From positions 43,047 through 107,046 of the forward strand of contig JAFSTO010000043.1 in NCBI GenBank assembly GCA_017450435.1: a stretch of DNA of 64,000 bases, written 5' to 3'. This document shows, piece after piece, positions 53,321 to 61,575 of the stretch. A model generated the notes under the pieces. It was not told the DNA's origin. It saw only the letters and a program-made list of their open reading frames with translations, and made no database searches. The DNA is from Paludibacteraceae bacterium (lineage in GTDB: Bacteria; Bacteroidota; Bacteroidia; Bacteroidales; Paludibacteraceae). How positions within the stretch are numbered: the first letter of the stretch is position 1; every line of letters begins with the position of its first letter. A program made the position numbers and the translations under genes.

Positions 53321-54133
53321 TCAGCTGCAATATATAGAAATCACTATCATCAGCCAAATAGCCGGCATGGCGAGCAGAAAAGAGTCAAAACGGTCAAGCA
53401 CTCCTCCGTGTCCCGGCAAAAACTTACCGGAGTCTTTTACCCCAATAGAACGTTTCAAGAGACTTTCCATCAAGTCGCCGAACGTGCCGAACAGACTGAC
53501 AACGAAAGCGAAAATCAACCATTGCCATAGCGCGTAGTAATCAATAAAGAAGGAAAACACACCACCGGCTATGAGCGATGTGCAAAAGCCGCCGATTAAG
53601 CCTTCCCATGTTTTTCCCGGACTAACGACAGGTATCATTTTGTGTTTTCCAATCAGTGACCCAACGCAATAGGCTCCGGTGTCATTTGCCCATATACAGA
53701 CGAAGAGTGCCAGCAGTAGCCACCTTGTGTTTTCCCAACACTCCATATTGAGGATGTTAGCAGCCAGTCCAAATGGTAAGGCTATCATTACTTGCGATAT
53801 AAGCAGGTTACCCCACATCTGCACCGGGGCGCTTGCTTTTCCTAATGATGCTCTAATGACTTCAGCCATTAGTGCAGCCATCAGCACAATGACAAAAGCC
53901 ATAGACCACCAATAGTGGTTAGTGGCAAGTGACATATATAGGCAAATAGAAGACACAATACTGATTGCCGTATGCCAAGCGGTGCTGCTGACAAGGGAAT
54001 GATACTCGCGTACTGCAAGGATGGAAAACATCAGGAACAATATACACGTAAATCTATAGCTTAGAACTATAGAGGCGATAATTACGGTAATAAATATAGC
54101 ACCGGATATAGTGCGTTGAATAAGATTGGACAT
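53321..54133 (-). CDS. cdsA: Phosphatidate cytidylyltransferase
   Basis: The protein has 270 residues, with seven or eight membrane helices. The signature is complete: SPGKTWEGLIGG, then FGDLMESLLKR, GVKDSGKFLPGHGGVLDR and FDS. It forms CDP-diacylglycerol from CTP and phosphatidate at the inner membrane, the entry to phospholipid head-group synthesis. It lies 33 bp behind ettA in the same direction and converges with the TraB-like gene with only 7 bp between stops. Confidence 0.96.
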   Translation of the reverse strand: MSNLIQRTISGAIFITVIIASIVLSYRFTCILFLMFSILAVREYHSLVSSTAWHTAISIVSSICLYMSLATNHYWWSMAFVIVLMAALMAEVIRASLGKASAPVQMWGNLLISQVMIALPFGLAANILNMECWENTRWLLLALFVCIWANDTGAYCVGSLIGKHKMIPVVSPGKTWEGLIGGFCTSLIAGGVFSFFIDYYALWQWLIFAFVVSLFGTFGDLMESLLKRSIGVKDSGKFLPGHGGVLDRFDSFLLAMPAIWLMIVISIYCS

Positions 54134-54166
54134 TGTATTTACTTAAAATAATATGAGGACAACGTA

Positions 54167-55846
54167 TTAGTCTGCAATGAGTTTCTTATATCTAATACGT
54201 TTTGGCTCAGCGGCGTCTTCACCGAGCCGCATACGTTTGTTTGCTTCGTAGTCAGAATACGAACCCTCAAAGAAGAACACCTTAGAGTCGCCTTCATAGG
54301 CAAGGATATGGGTACATATACGGTCAAGAAACCAGCGGTCGTGAGAAATAACAACCGCACAACCGGCGAAGTTTTCCAAGCCTTCTTCCAAGGCACGTAA
54401 AGTATTAACATCTATATCGTTGGTCGGCTCATCAAGAAGTAGCACATTAGCTTCTGACTTCAAGGTCAGAGCAAGGTGCAGACGGTTTCGTTCTCCGCCT
54501 GAAAGTACGCCGCATTTCTTTTCCTGATCAGCTCCGGTGAAGTTAAATCTCGACAGATACGCCCTGGCATTCACTTCTCTTCCGCCCACACGTATATACT
54601 CTGTGCCACCGGAAATAGTTTCAAAAACCGACTTGTTAGGGTCGATACCGGAGTGAACCTGGTCAACATACCCCACTCTAACCGTTTCTCCCACTTCAAA
54701 GACGCCTTTGTCAACAGTCTCTTGCCCCATAATCATGCGGAACAAGGTTGTTTTACCGGCACCGTTAGGTCCGATTACACCAACAATACCATTAGGCGGC
54801 AACATAAAATTGAGGTCTTCGAACAGCACTCTGTCCCCGAAAGCTTTGCTAACTCCTACAGCATTGATAACCTTGTTGCCGAGTCGTGGTCCGTTTGGTA
54901 TGAAGATTTCCAGTTTTTCTTCTCTTTCTTTTTGTTCTTCATTAAGCATCTTGTCGTATGCACCGAGACGCGCCTTGCTCTTTGCCTGTCGAGCCTTGGG
55001 CGCCATTCTGACCCATTCCAGCTCACGTTCCAATGTTTTTCTGCGCTTCGAAGCCTGCTTTTCTTCTTGAGCCATACGTGCGGTTTTTTGCTCTAACCAT
55101 GAAGAATAGTTGCCTTGCCAAGGAATACCCTCACCACGGTCTAACTCAAGAATCCAACCGGCTACATTATCAAGGAAATAGCGGTCGTGCGTAATACAGA
55201 TGACTGTACCGGCATATTGGTGTAAATGTTGCTCTAACCAGTCTATTGATTCAGCATCGAGGTGGTTGGTCGGCTCATCAAGCAGAAGGATGTCAGGTTG
55301 TTGTAGCAGAAGTCTGCACAGAGCAATACGCCTACGCTCGCCACCGGAAAGATTTTTCACCAAAGCATCTTCATCCGGACAGCGCAGAGCATCCATTGCT
55401 CTACCGAGTTTGACATCAAGGTTCCATGCATCAGCGTGATCTAAAGCCTCTTGCAACTCGGCTTGACGAGCTATAAGTTTATCAAAATCCGCGTCAGGTT
55501 CTGCAAATGCTGCATTAACGGCATCATACTCTCCCAGCATGTCAACAATAGGTTGTACACCTTCCTGCACAATCTGCTTGACGGTTTTGTCAGGATCCAG
55601 CTTCGGGTCCTGCTCGAGATATCCAACCGAATATCCGGGCGAAAACACCACATTACCTTCGTAATTCTGCTCTACACCGGCTATTATTTTCAACAGAGTT
55701 GATTTACCGGCTCCGTTCAAACCAATAATGCCGATTTTGGCACCGTAAAAGAAACTGAGATAAATGTTGTTAAGGACTTTTTTCTGTGGTGAGAAACTCT
55801 TGCTAACTCCTACCATAGAAAAGATTATCTTCTTGTCATCAGCCAT
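54167..55846 (-). CDS. ettA: ABC-F ATPase, energy-dependent translational throttle protein EttA
   Basis: The protein has 559 residues. There are two ABC cassettes: Walker A GLNGAGKSTLL and GPNGAGKTTLF; signatures LSGGERRRIALC and LSGGERNRLHLA; Walker B DILLLDEPTNHLD and NVLLLDEPTNDID. The arm and linker (SKRRKTLERELEWVRMAPKA) match EttA, and there are no membrane helices. EttA binds the ribosomal E site and gates the first elongation step according to the ATP/ADP ratio. The promoter at 55899-55929 is fused to a terminator hairpin. Confidence 0.96.
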   Translation of the reverse strand: MADDKKIIFSMVGVSKSFSPQKKVLNNIYLSFFYGAKIGIIGLNGAGKSTLLKIIAGVEQNYEGNVVFSPGYSVGYLEQDPKLDPDKTVKQIVQEGVQPIVDMLGEYDAVNAAFAEPDADFDKLIARQAELQEALDHADAWNLDVKLGRAMDALRCPDEDALVKNLSGGERRRIALCRLLLQQPDILLLDEPTNHLDAESIDWLEQHLHQYAGTVICITHDRYFLDNVAGWILELDRGEGIPWQGNYSSWLEQKTARMAQEEKQASKRRKTLERELEWVRMAPKARQAKSKARLGAYDKMLNEEQKEREEKLEIFIPNGPRLGNKVINAVGVSKAFGDRVLFEDLNFMLPPNGIVGVIGPNGAGKTTLFRMIMGQETVDKGVFEVGETVRVGYVDQVHSGIDPNKSVFETISGGTEYIRVGGREVNARAYLSRFNFTGADQEKKCGVLSGGERNRLHLALTLKSEANVLLLDEPTNDIDVNTLRALEEGLENFAGCAVVISHDRWFLDRICTHILAYEGDSKVFFFEGSYSDYEANKRMRLGEDAAEPKRIRYKKLIAD

Positions 55847-55868
55847 ATTAAGTATTGTATATAGTTAC

Positions 55869-55929
55869 AAAAAAAGTATCGGACCGACAAGTCCGATACA
55901 AAGGTAGTTTTTTTTTCTGACATACACAA
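55869..55929 (-). promoter_or_regulatory. ettA promoter overlapping the terminator of the upstream gene
   Basis: Leftward, TTG at 55929-55927, a 20-bp spacer and TACCTTTG at 55906-55899. Directly adjoining is a perfect 9-bp hairpin GTATCGGAC/GTCCGATAC (55899-55876) followed in the leftward RNA by seven U (55875-55869). The hairpin probably ends transcripts of the gene at 55973, while ettA transcripts begin within it. Confidence 0.75.
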
Positions 55930-55972
55930 TTAAATTGCAAAATAATTGTTATTTACAAGCATAATTGTCATT

Positions 55973-57205
55973 TCAGAATAGTGGAACTAATTCACGTGTA
56001 ATTCTTTTTCTTAGAGCGGTTCCGGGTAATGGTTGAGCTGGTGCCGTTACGTTAGTGACACGCTGGGTCGCCTTGACATCAATTGGTATTTGCATGTCAC
56101 GCGTGCCAATCAGTACGCCGGTGGCTGACAGGTTCTTTTCCTTGTGGTAAACCATGCCATTAACACGCTGATATATAGTATTGAGTGTTACGTATGCACG
56201 GGCTTTGCGCAGGCGAAACTTCTCAATATTATTCTCTGACATATTCAGCAGATTAAGCATTTCTAAGTCACGAGACTTAAACTTATACCCGAACGGGATA
56301 TTTACAGCCATTTCCAATTCTTCAGCGAACCGCAGGACACTGAGCGATTCGGAATCAAGGATGTAGTGCCGTTTATATGAGTATTTGAATATTCCGATAA
56401 AGTTTTTCTTTTCGGTATGTGTCAGAACCGTTTCATTTTCGCTTTCGTTTGATACTTCCCAATGGCGTACATCGTTCATTGTTTTTTCAAAGTCATACCG
56501 AATATTCCCTATCGCCCACAGCCCTTGATGCACCACCACCCCTGAATCAACTTCATTAGCCATTCTTTTTACGTTTTTGTCCAACCATTCAGCTTCAAGG
56601 ATGTTGTCGGCCTTGTTACGAATGCTTTGAGGGAAGAATCGCTTGCAGTGTTCGCCGACAAACTGCACTGAATCACGTCCCTCTGTCCCTTGTTTAGGTA
56701 TGTTGACGGCAGAAGCAATCATTTGTTCCATTCCCCATGGGGTACCGGCAGAGTTCATTCTGACATCGGACACTATCCGATAACCGGCAGGTTCATCAGA
56801 GAAATCATAACTCATCCTTGTGTACACCCGCCTAAGTAAGTCTTTCATTTTTTTGCGCTTATTGCGCTGTTTGCCTGCTTTGGCGGTTATAACTGTCTCT
56901 TGCAAAGCAATAGGCTGCTCTGTAAGCACAATATCAGAACCTTGCAATCGGGATAATGGTATTTCACGTTTAGAATAGCCTATAAACGAGATAATCACTA
57001 TTTCCTGCGGAGGATAATCCGTTTCAAGAACAAAGGTGCCGTCCGAACCTGTGGCGGTACCGACAACCGGATCACGCAAAAGATATACGGTAGCAAAAGA
57101 AATCGGTTGATTAGATGTATCCACCACTCTACCCTTATATTCTGCCGCAGAGATGCCAAGCAAAGAGATAAGTGATAGAAACAACAAACTAATTATTTTT
57201 TTCAT
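55973..57205 (-). CDS. Exported protein with CarboxypepD_reg-like domain
   Basis: The protein has 410 residues with a signal peptide (MKKIISLLFLSLISLLGISA). A carboxypeptidase-regulatory-like beta-sandwich (about 22-108; YKGRVVDTSNQPISFATVYL, GSDGTFVLE, ISFIGYSKREI) is followed by a basic segment (KQRNKRKKMKDLLRRVY). A beta-rich region of about 270 residues has no motif that I recognise. The architecture resembles the N-terminal part of Bacteroidota outer-membrane proteins without the barrel. It follows the RelA gene by 30 bp, so they may be cotranscribed. Confidence 0.75.
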   Translation of the reverse strand: MKKIISLLFLSLISLLGISAAEYKGRVVDTSNQPISFATVYLLRDPVVGTATGSDGTFVLETDYPPQEIVIISFIGYSKREIPLSRLQGSDIVLTEQPIALQETVITAKAGKQRNKRKKMKDLLRRVYTRMSYDFSDEPAGYRIVSDVRMNSAGTPWGMEQMIASAVNIPKQGTEGRDSVQFVGEHCKRFFPQSIRNKADNILEAEWLDKNVKRMANEVDSGVVVHQGLWAIGNIRYDFEKTMNDVRHWEVSNESENETVLTHTEKKNFIGIFKYSYKRHYILDSESLSVLRFAEELEMAVNIPFGYKFKSRDLEMLNLLNMSENNIEKFRLRKARAYVTLNTIYQRVNGMVYHKEKNLSATGVLIGTRDMQIPIDVKATQRVTNVTAPAQPLPGTALRKRITRELVPLF

Positions 57206-57235
57206 GTTTTTAACTTACAATAAACTGATCAAAAC

Positions 57236-59332
57236 TCACGCACGGCTGACATCTTTCACTCCTTTCACTCCGGCAATCTTGCGTTGCACGGAATCCAACT
57301 GTACCGCAGATGATAGAAGCAGCGTAAGATGCCCTTCGAAGATACCATCGTGCGAGTCGATTGATATAGTTCGCAACAGAACCCCGTTTTCCTTATTGAT
57401 TAGCGAAGTGATGCCGGACACAATGCCGATGTCATCATGTCCCACAACACGTAGCGTTATTGGATAATAGTTGCCGACCGCTTTGCCCGACCACTTAGCC
57501 GGCACAACGCGATAGGGAAAACGAGTTTTCATATCGGCTGCATTAGGACAATCCATACGATGTATCTTAACACCGGAAGTAATACTAACAAAGCCAAAGA
57601 TAGGATCGCCGTATATCGGATTACAACATTTGGCGAGTTTGTAGTCAACCTTTTGCAAATTGCTGTCAATAACCAGTTCGTCGTGTTGTCCACCATGTTG
57701 TTCGTCAGGTTGTTGCTGTACAAAATTCTGTGCAGACACACCTGAGGTGCTTTGCTCTGTTGCGGACTCCTGCTCTTGTTGATATTTTTCCCTAACAAGG
57801 GCGATATCCAACTTTCCGTTAGCAAGAGCCTGGTAGAAGTCGGAAGTCGCCTTATAACCCATTTTTTTTGCGAGGTGGCTGATGGCGGCCTCGTCGTACT
57901 CAATCTTCCAGTTCTTGAATCGTCTTTCCAAGAGTTCGCGCCCATCGGCAGCATCTTTATATTCAAGCTCTTTCAGTGCTTGTCTAATCTTGTTGCGTGC
58001 TTTGCCGGTTTTTACTATCTTCAGCCAAGCCTCTGTCGGTCTTTGTATTGCCGATTGCAGTATCTCCACCTGGTCACCGTTATGGAGAACATATTTGATA
58101 GGAACATTCCGTCCGGCAATCTTACCTCCGACACACCGGCAGCCTAACCCGCTATGTATAGCAAAGGCAAAATCAAGCACCGTTGAACCCTTTGGCAGCT
58201 TGAACAGGTCGCCATTGGGGGTAAAAACAAACACTTCCTCATCGTATAGGTTGAGTTTGAAATCCGACAAAGCCGCAGATGAGTCTGTTTGTTCGGACTC
58301 CAGCATCTCTCTTACGCTTTTAAGGAAAGCGTCTAAGCCTTCTTCGCTCTTTCCCCCCTTATATTTCCAATGTGCTGCCACGCCTTTTTCGGCTATCTCA
58401 TCCATGCGTTCTGTACGTATTTGCACTTCAACCCATTTGTTTTCCGGTCCAAGAACAGTGGTATGGAGCGACTCATAGCCGTTGGATTTGGGGATAGACA
58501 GCCAGTCGCGCAAACGCTTTGGATTAGGCTGATACATATCTGCTATAATAGAATATACCTGCCAGCACTCTGCTTTTTCCTTTTCCGGTGCAGAGTCAAG
58601 AATAATGCGAATTGCAAACAAGTCATAAATACCGTCCACTCCGCATTGTTGTTTCTGCATCTTATTGTAGATAGAGTGTATTGACTTGGTGCGCCCCTTA
58701 ATGTGAAACTTTAGTCCAAGCGAATCAAGTTTTTCTTTTACAGGTCGAATGAATGCTTCAATATACGCATCGCGTTGCTGCTTTTTCTCGTTAAGTGCCC
58801 GAGCAATATCCTTATAAACGACATAGTTGGAATACTTGAGTGAGAGGTCTTCCAGTTCCGTTTTGATTGTATAAAGTCCGAGCCTGTGTGCCAATGGGGC
58901 ATATAGAAATGATGTCTCTTTTGCCACGTATCTCTTGTTGTCGCTGTCCGGTTCGTTGTTCAGATAGCGCATAAGGGCAGTGCGTTCTGCTATCATTATC
59001 AACACAACACGCACATCTTCAGCAAGAGCAAGCAGCAATTGGCGAAAATTTTCAGTCTCCATTGTCTTGGTGCTTTTGTTGACATTGGCAACACGCGCCA
59101 AGCCTTCAATCAACCCCACAACCTCTTTTCCGAAAACGTTTTGCACCTGATTTATATCGGCTTCTTTAAGCGCAATGGCAGCAACAACGGTCTTGCCCAA
59201 GCCTATTTCGTCTGTGACAATATCGATTGATGTCTGGCGGATTTGCTGTTCTTTTGCCGACAGTCCTGACAACGACTGAAGAAGCAGCGATTCTTCTGTG
59301 TTACTTAAAGGGAAATGTAAATCAAATTTCAT
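57236..59332 (-). CDS. relA: RelA/SpoT-family (p)ppGpp synthetase with degenerate HD domain
   Basis: The protein has 698 residues. The synthetase domain is complete (about 200-330): RTKSIHSIYNKM, IYDLFAIRIIL, PKSNGYESLHTTV, VEVQIRTERMDEIAEKGVA. The N-terminal HD region keeps the helical pattern (FGKEVVGLIEGLARV, LLLALAEDVRVVLIMIAERT) but has ALKEAD where hydrolases have HDVVEDT, so hydrolysis is not expected. A TGS domain (about 365-430; FVFTPNGDLFKLPKGSTVLD), a Cys-containing region (AKCCNPIYGDP) and a C-terminal ACT domain follow. It makes the stringent-response alarmone from ATP and GDP/GTP, probably on stalled ribosomes. Confidence 0.93.
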   Translation of the reverse strand: MKFDLHFPLSNTEESLLLQSLSGLSAKEQQIRQTSIDIVTDEIGLGKTVVAAIALKEADINQVQNVFGKEVVGLIEGLARVANVNKSTKTMETENFRQLLLALAEDVRVVLIMIAERTALMRYLNNEPDSDNKRYVAKETSFLYAPLAHRLGLYTIKTELEDLSLKYSNYVVYKDIARALNEKKQQRDAYIEAFIRPVKEKLDSLGLKFHIKGRTKSIHSIYNKMQKQQCGVDGIYDLFAIRIILDSAPEKEKAECWQVYSIIADMYQPNPKRLRDWLSIPKSNGYESLHTTVLGPENKWVEVQIRTERMDEIAEKGVAAHWKYKGGKSEEGLDAFLKSVREMLESEQTDSSAALSDFKLNLYDEEVFVFTPNGDLFKLPKGSTVLDFAFAIHSGLGCRCVGGKIAGRNVPIKYVLHNGDQVEILQSAIQRPTEAWLKIVKTGKARNKIRQALKELEYKDAADGRELLERRFKNWKIEYDEAAISHLAKKMGYKATSDFYQALANGKLDIALVREKYQQEQESATEQSTSGVSAQNFVQQQPDEQHGGQHDELVIDSNLQKVDYKLAKCCNPIYGDPIFGFVSITSGVKIHRMDCPNAADMKTRFPYRVVPAKWSGKAVGNYYPITLRVVGHDDIGIVSGITSLINKENGVLLRTISIDSHDGIFEGHLTLLLSSAVQLDSVQRKIAGVKGVKDVSRA

Positions 59333-59417
59333 AGCGGTTTAGTTTAAGTAACCATAAAAAAATGATAAAATCATTTATTTTCTTTCAACGAATGTAGGAT
59401 ATATCATTTTTTTTTAT

Positions 59418-59425
59418 TAACTTTG
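59418..59425 (+). promoter_or_regulatory. -7 box for the rightward pair at 59531
   Basis: TAACTTTG followed by CACTCGC as at other promoters here; the -33 element is not clear. The predicted leader is about 100 bases. Confidence 0.55.
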
Positions 59426-59530
59426 CACTCGCTTTTGAGGAAATAAGCCTGCATAACGGGTACAATAAACATTGTGCAAGATTTATTCCAAAATATATCT
59501 CTCAGAATAAAATTATTAAAAAATAATACA

Positions 59531-60226
59531 ATGAAAACAACTGTTCGTATTCTTTTGGGGCTCTCCATCTGCTTTTTATGCTACATTTGCGTGATGAGTG
59601 TTATGACCCCTATTAATTTTGAAAACACACGTGCTGCCCGTGAAGGGGCTGTGATTAAGAACCTCGTTGACATTCGCACCGCCGAGGTCGAGTTTCGTGC
59701 ACAACATGGCAGGTACACCGCAAACTTGGACTCGCTGATAATGTTTGTATGTACAGGTGAGAAAAAAGAGGTTGTGAAAGAGGGTGCACTTACCGACAAA
59801 CAACTTGAGTCCGGTCTTACAGAATTGAAGGCTGTAAACATGATAAAGAAAGCCGAGAAGACCGGCAACTGGAAGGATGTGGACGCCAATGGATTACGCG
59901 GCTTCAAGCGTGATACCATTTCCACCCCGCTACTGCAGGCACTTTACAAAGGCGAATATGACGAGAACACTATTAAAAACATCCTGACTATTCCTTATAC
60001 AGAAGGTGTACGTTATGAAGCTGTGGTTAATGATAACTATTCCACTCAGCAGGGAATACATGTTCCATTGGTTGAGGTACGTGCACACTTTAACACATGG
60101 TTAGGTGACCAGGATGATCAAGAGCGTGTTAACCTTATTGACCGTGAAGAGAAGTTAGGCCACTATCCCGGTCTGCGCTTCGGTTCAATTGACGAACCTA
60201 ACAACAATGCCGGAAACTGGGAGTAA
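59531..60226 (+). CDS. Membrane-anchored hypothetical protein
   Basis: The protein has 231 residues. The ATG at 59531 is chosen over a GTG 19 codons upstream because it begins directly before the membrane segment (VRILLGLSICFLCYICVMSV). The extracytoplasmic part starts with a long helix (AAREGAVIKNLVDIRTAEVEFRA) followed by HGRYTANLDSL, reminiscent of pseudopilin-like proteins, but no prepilin cleavage motif is seen. The rest is polar with no known motif. The following gene starts 1 bp after the stop. Confidence 0.7.
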   Translation: MKTTVRILLGLSICFLCYICVMSVMTPINFENTRAAREGAVIKNLVDIRTAEVEFRAQHGRYTANLDSLIMFVCTGEKKEVVKEGALTDKQLESGLTELKAVNMIKKAEKTGNWKDVDANGLRGFKRDTISTPLLQALYKGEYDENTIKNILTIPYTEGVRYEAVVNDNYSTQQGIHVPLVEVRAHFNTWLGDQDDQERVNLIDREEKLGHYPGLRFGSIDEPNNNAGNWE

Positions 60227-60227
60227 T

Positions 60228-60743
60228 ATGTTAAGCAATGTTGTCTCTTCAGACAACAGCAAACCCACCTCGGACGGAGGTGGGTTTGCTTTGTTGTGGA
60301 CACCGTTTGTGCTTGTTCCTGAACAGTTGCTTGACAGCGACAATCATGACCTTTGGCTGAACTTCCTGCGCCGCCGTATCCCTCGTGACCAAAAGATTGC
60401 ACAACGTTTGTTTTCACAATGGCGTTGTGCATGTTTATATGAGGTAAAGAATGACGAGCAGCAACATATTATTGCGCTACTACTGCAGAAAGCTATTGAG
60501 AAAGAGTTAGAGACTGTCGTCTGCGCTGTACGACAAGGAGAACGAGTAGCGCTGGTGTGTATCAAAGATGGTGCATTGCAGCTGGGCAATATATACGAGG
60601 CTGCAACAAAAGAGCAGCTGTTGTTTTGGGTTCTGACCATATACAAACAGCTACAACTGCCGGACTCTACCCCCCTGTATATCCAATGTGGCGACGGAAC
60701 ACGCAAACTGCTTTATTCGCATCTTGACACGCGAGAGTTATAA
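60228..60743 (+). CDS. DUF3822-like protein with hairpins at its 5' end
   Basis: The protein has 171 residues from the ATG at 60228. The stretches LWTPFVLVPEQLL, LQLGNIYEAATKEQLLFWVL and YKQLQLPDSTPLYIQCGDG resemble the Bacteroidota DUF3822 family, whose members are usually about 250 residues, so this is short. Two hairpins (60240-60257 and 60258-60290) fall inside the first 21 codons; the second looks like a terminator, so the true start may be a TTG near 60291-60294. The function is unknown. Confidence 0.6.
   Translation: MLSNVVSSDNSKPTSDGGGFALLWTPFVLVPEQLLDSDNHDLWLNFLRRRIPRDQKIAQRLFSQWRCACLYEVKNDEQQHIIALLLQKAIEKELETVVCAVRQGERVALVCIKDGALQLGNIYEAATKEQLLFWVLTIYKQLQLPDSTPLYIQCGDGTRKLLYSHLDTREL
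60240..60290 (+). terminator. Two hairpins, the second terminator-like, inside the start of the next frame
   Basis: GTTGTCT/AGACAAC (60240-60257) is followed directly by a perfect 14-bp stem AGCAAACCCACCTC/GAGGTGGGTTTGCT (60258-60290) and then TTGTTG. It lies 14-64 bp behind the stop of the gene at 59531. Confidence 0.6.
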
Positions 60744-60774
60744 TAAAAAAGTTTGCCCGTTTGCATATAATGGC

Positions 60775-61362
60775 TCAAGAGTCATAAATCTCCGAATAGC
60801 TGACATATCCGTTCAGTACTGCATAGACAGTAAGCGCCGCTACTGAGTGAACTCCTAATTTTTCGGTTATATGCGCACGGTGTGTAATAACAGTGTTTTG
60901 GCTGATGCATAACGCATCAGCTATTTCTTTATTCAGCATACCCTTAGCCACACACTGAAGAACCTGTACTTCTCGTTTTGAAAGAGTGACCCCATTGGAA
61001 GGCTCTTTCTCTAAGGCCTTGTGCAAGTTTAAGAGGTTCTGCAAGAGGTGCTGCTGGTTCGCAGTAACATCTAATGTCGGGAAATCAGCCATTGCGGCAA
61101 ACGGTGTGGTACGTCTGACCAAAGCAATCGTCATTTGTGGAAGAGAGAGGAAATAGTTTCTATGCAGAGCCAGAATGCTATCTGAGACAAAGAAATGTAC
61201 AAAATACGGTCGTCGTCCGTCAGAGCGTTCTATGTCGTGCCGACAATCGTCAAAACTATTATACACAATCACTTCTGCCGATGGATAAAACATGTTCAGG
61301 CAGTTCTTTAGGCCAAGGGCTACGAGATACTCATTCTCTAATACGGCAATGGTTGTTTGCAT
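60775..61362 (-). CDS. LuxR/NarL-type transcriptional regulator with pseudo-receiver domain
   Basis: The protein has 195 residues from the ATG at 61362; a TTG 15 codons upstream is less likely. The C-terminal GerE helix-turn-helix is intact (LSKREVQVLQCVAKGMLNKE, IADALCISQNTVITHRAHIT). The N-terminal domain has receiver-like strands (TIAVLENEYLVALGLKNCL), but the strand that should end with the phosphorylated Asp reads YFVHFFVSDS, without an Asp at the expected place. Regulation by ordinary phosphotransfer is therefore doubtful. It is last in the ruvX/polymerase run. Confidence 0.85.
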   Translation of the reverse strand: MQTTIAVLENEYLVALGLKNCLNMFYPSAEVIVYNSFDDCRHDIERSDGRRPYFVHFFVSDSILALHRNYFLSLPQMTIALVRRTTPFAAMADFPTLDVTANQQHLLQNLLNLHKALEKEPSNGVTLSKREVQVLQCVAKGMLNKEIADALCISQNTVITHRAHITEKLGVHSVAALTVYAVLNGYVSYSEIYDS

Positions 61363-61399
61363 ATTTGATGTGGGGTGTTGGGTTATTGGGACAGAAAAA

Positions 61400-61555
61400 T
61401 CATTCAAAATTCTCGAAAGTGCGTTCTATTGCATCATCAAATCCGGTCAATGCAGCAAAGGCTCCGAACTGCGCCGCCCTACTCTGCATTGACATCGGTT
61501 TGTGCGTCTTTGACACATGATGCGGCAAATTGATTATGTCGTCGTAGTCTGACAT
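61400..61555 (-). CDS. YolD-like small protein next to the Y-family polymerase
   Basis: The protein has 51 residues from the ATG at 61555. The sequence [37 protein letters not shown] matches a small protein that commonly sits beside UmuC-type polymerases in gut bacteria (YolD-like family). It begins 20 bp behind the polymerase stop and ends 37 bp before the regulator ATG, consistent with an operon. A regulatory or partner role for the polymerase is inferred from this association. Confidence 0.8.
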   Translation of the reverse strand: MSDYDDIINLPHHVSKTHKPMSMQSRAAQFGAFAALTGFDDAIERTFENFE

Positions 61556-61575
61556 ACGTTTTTTCTTAGGTTATG

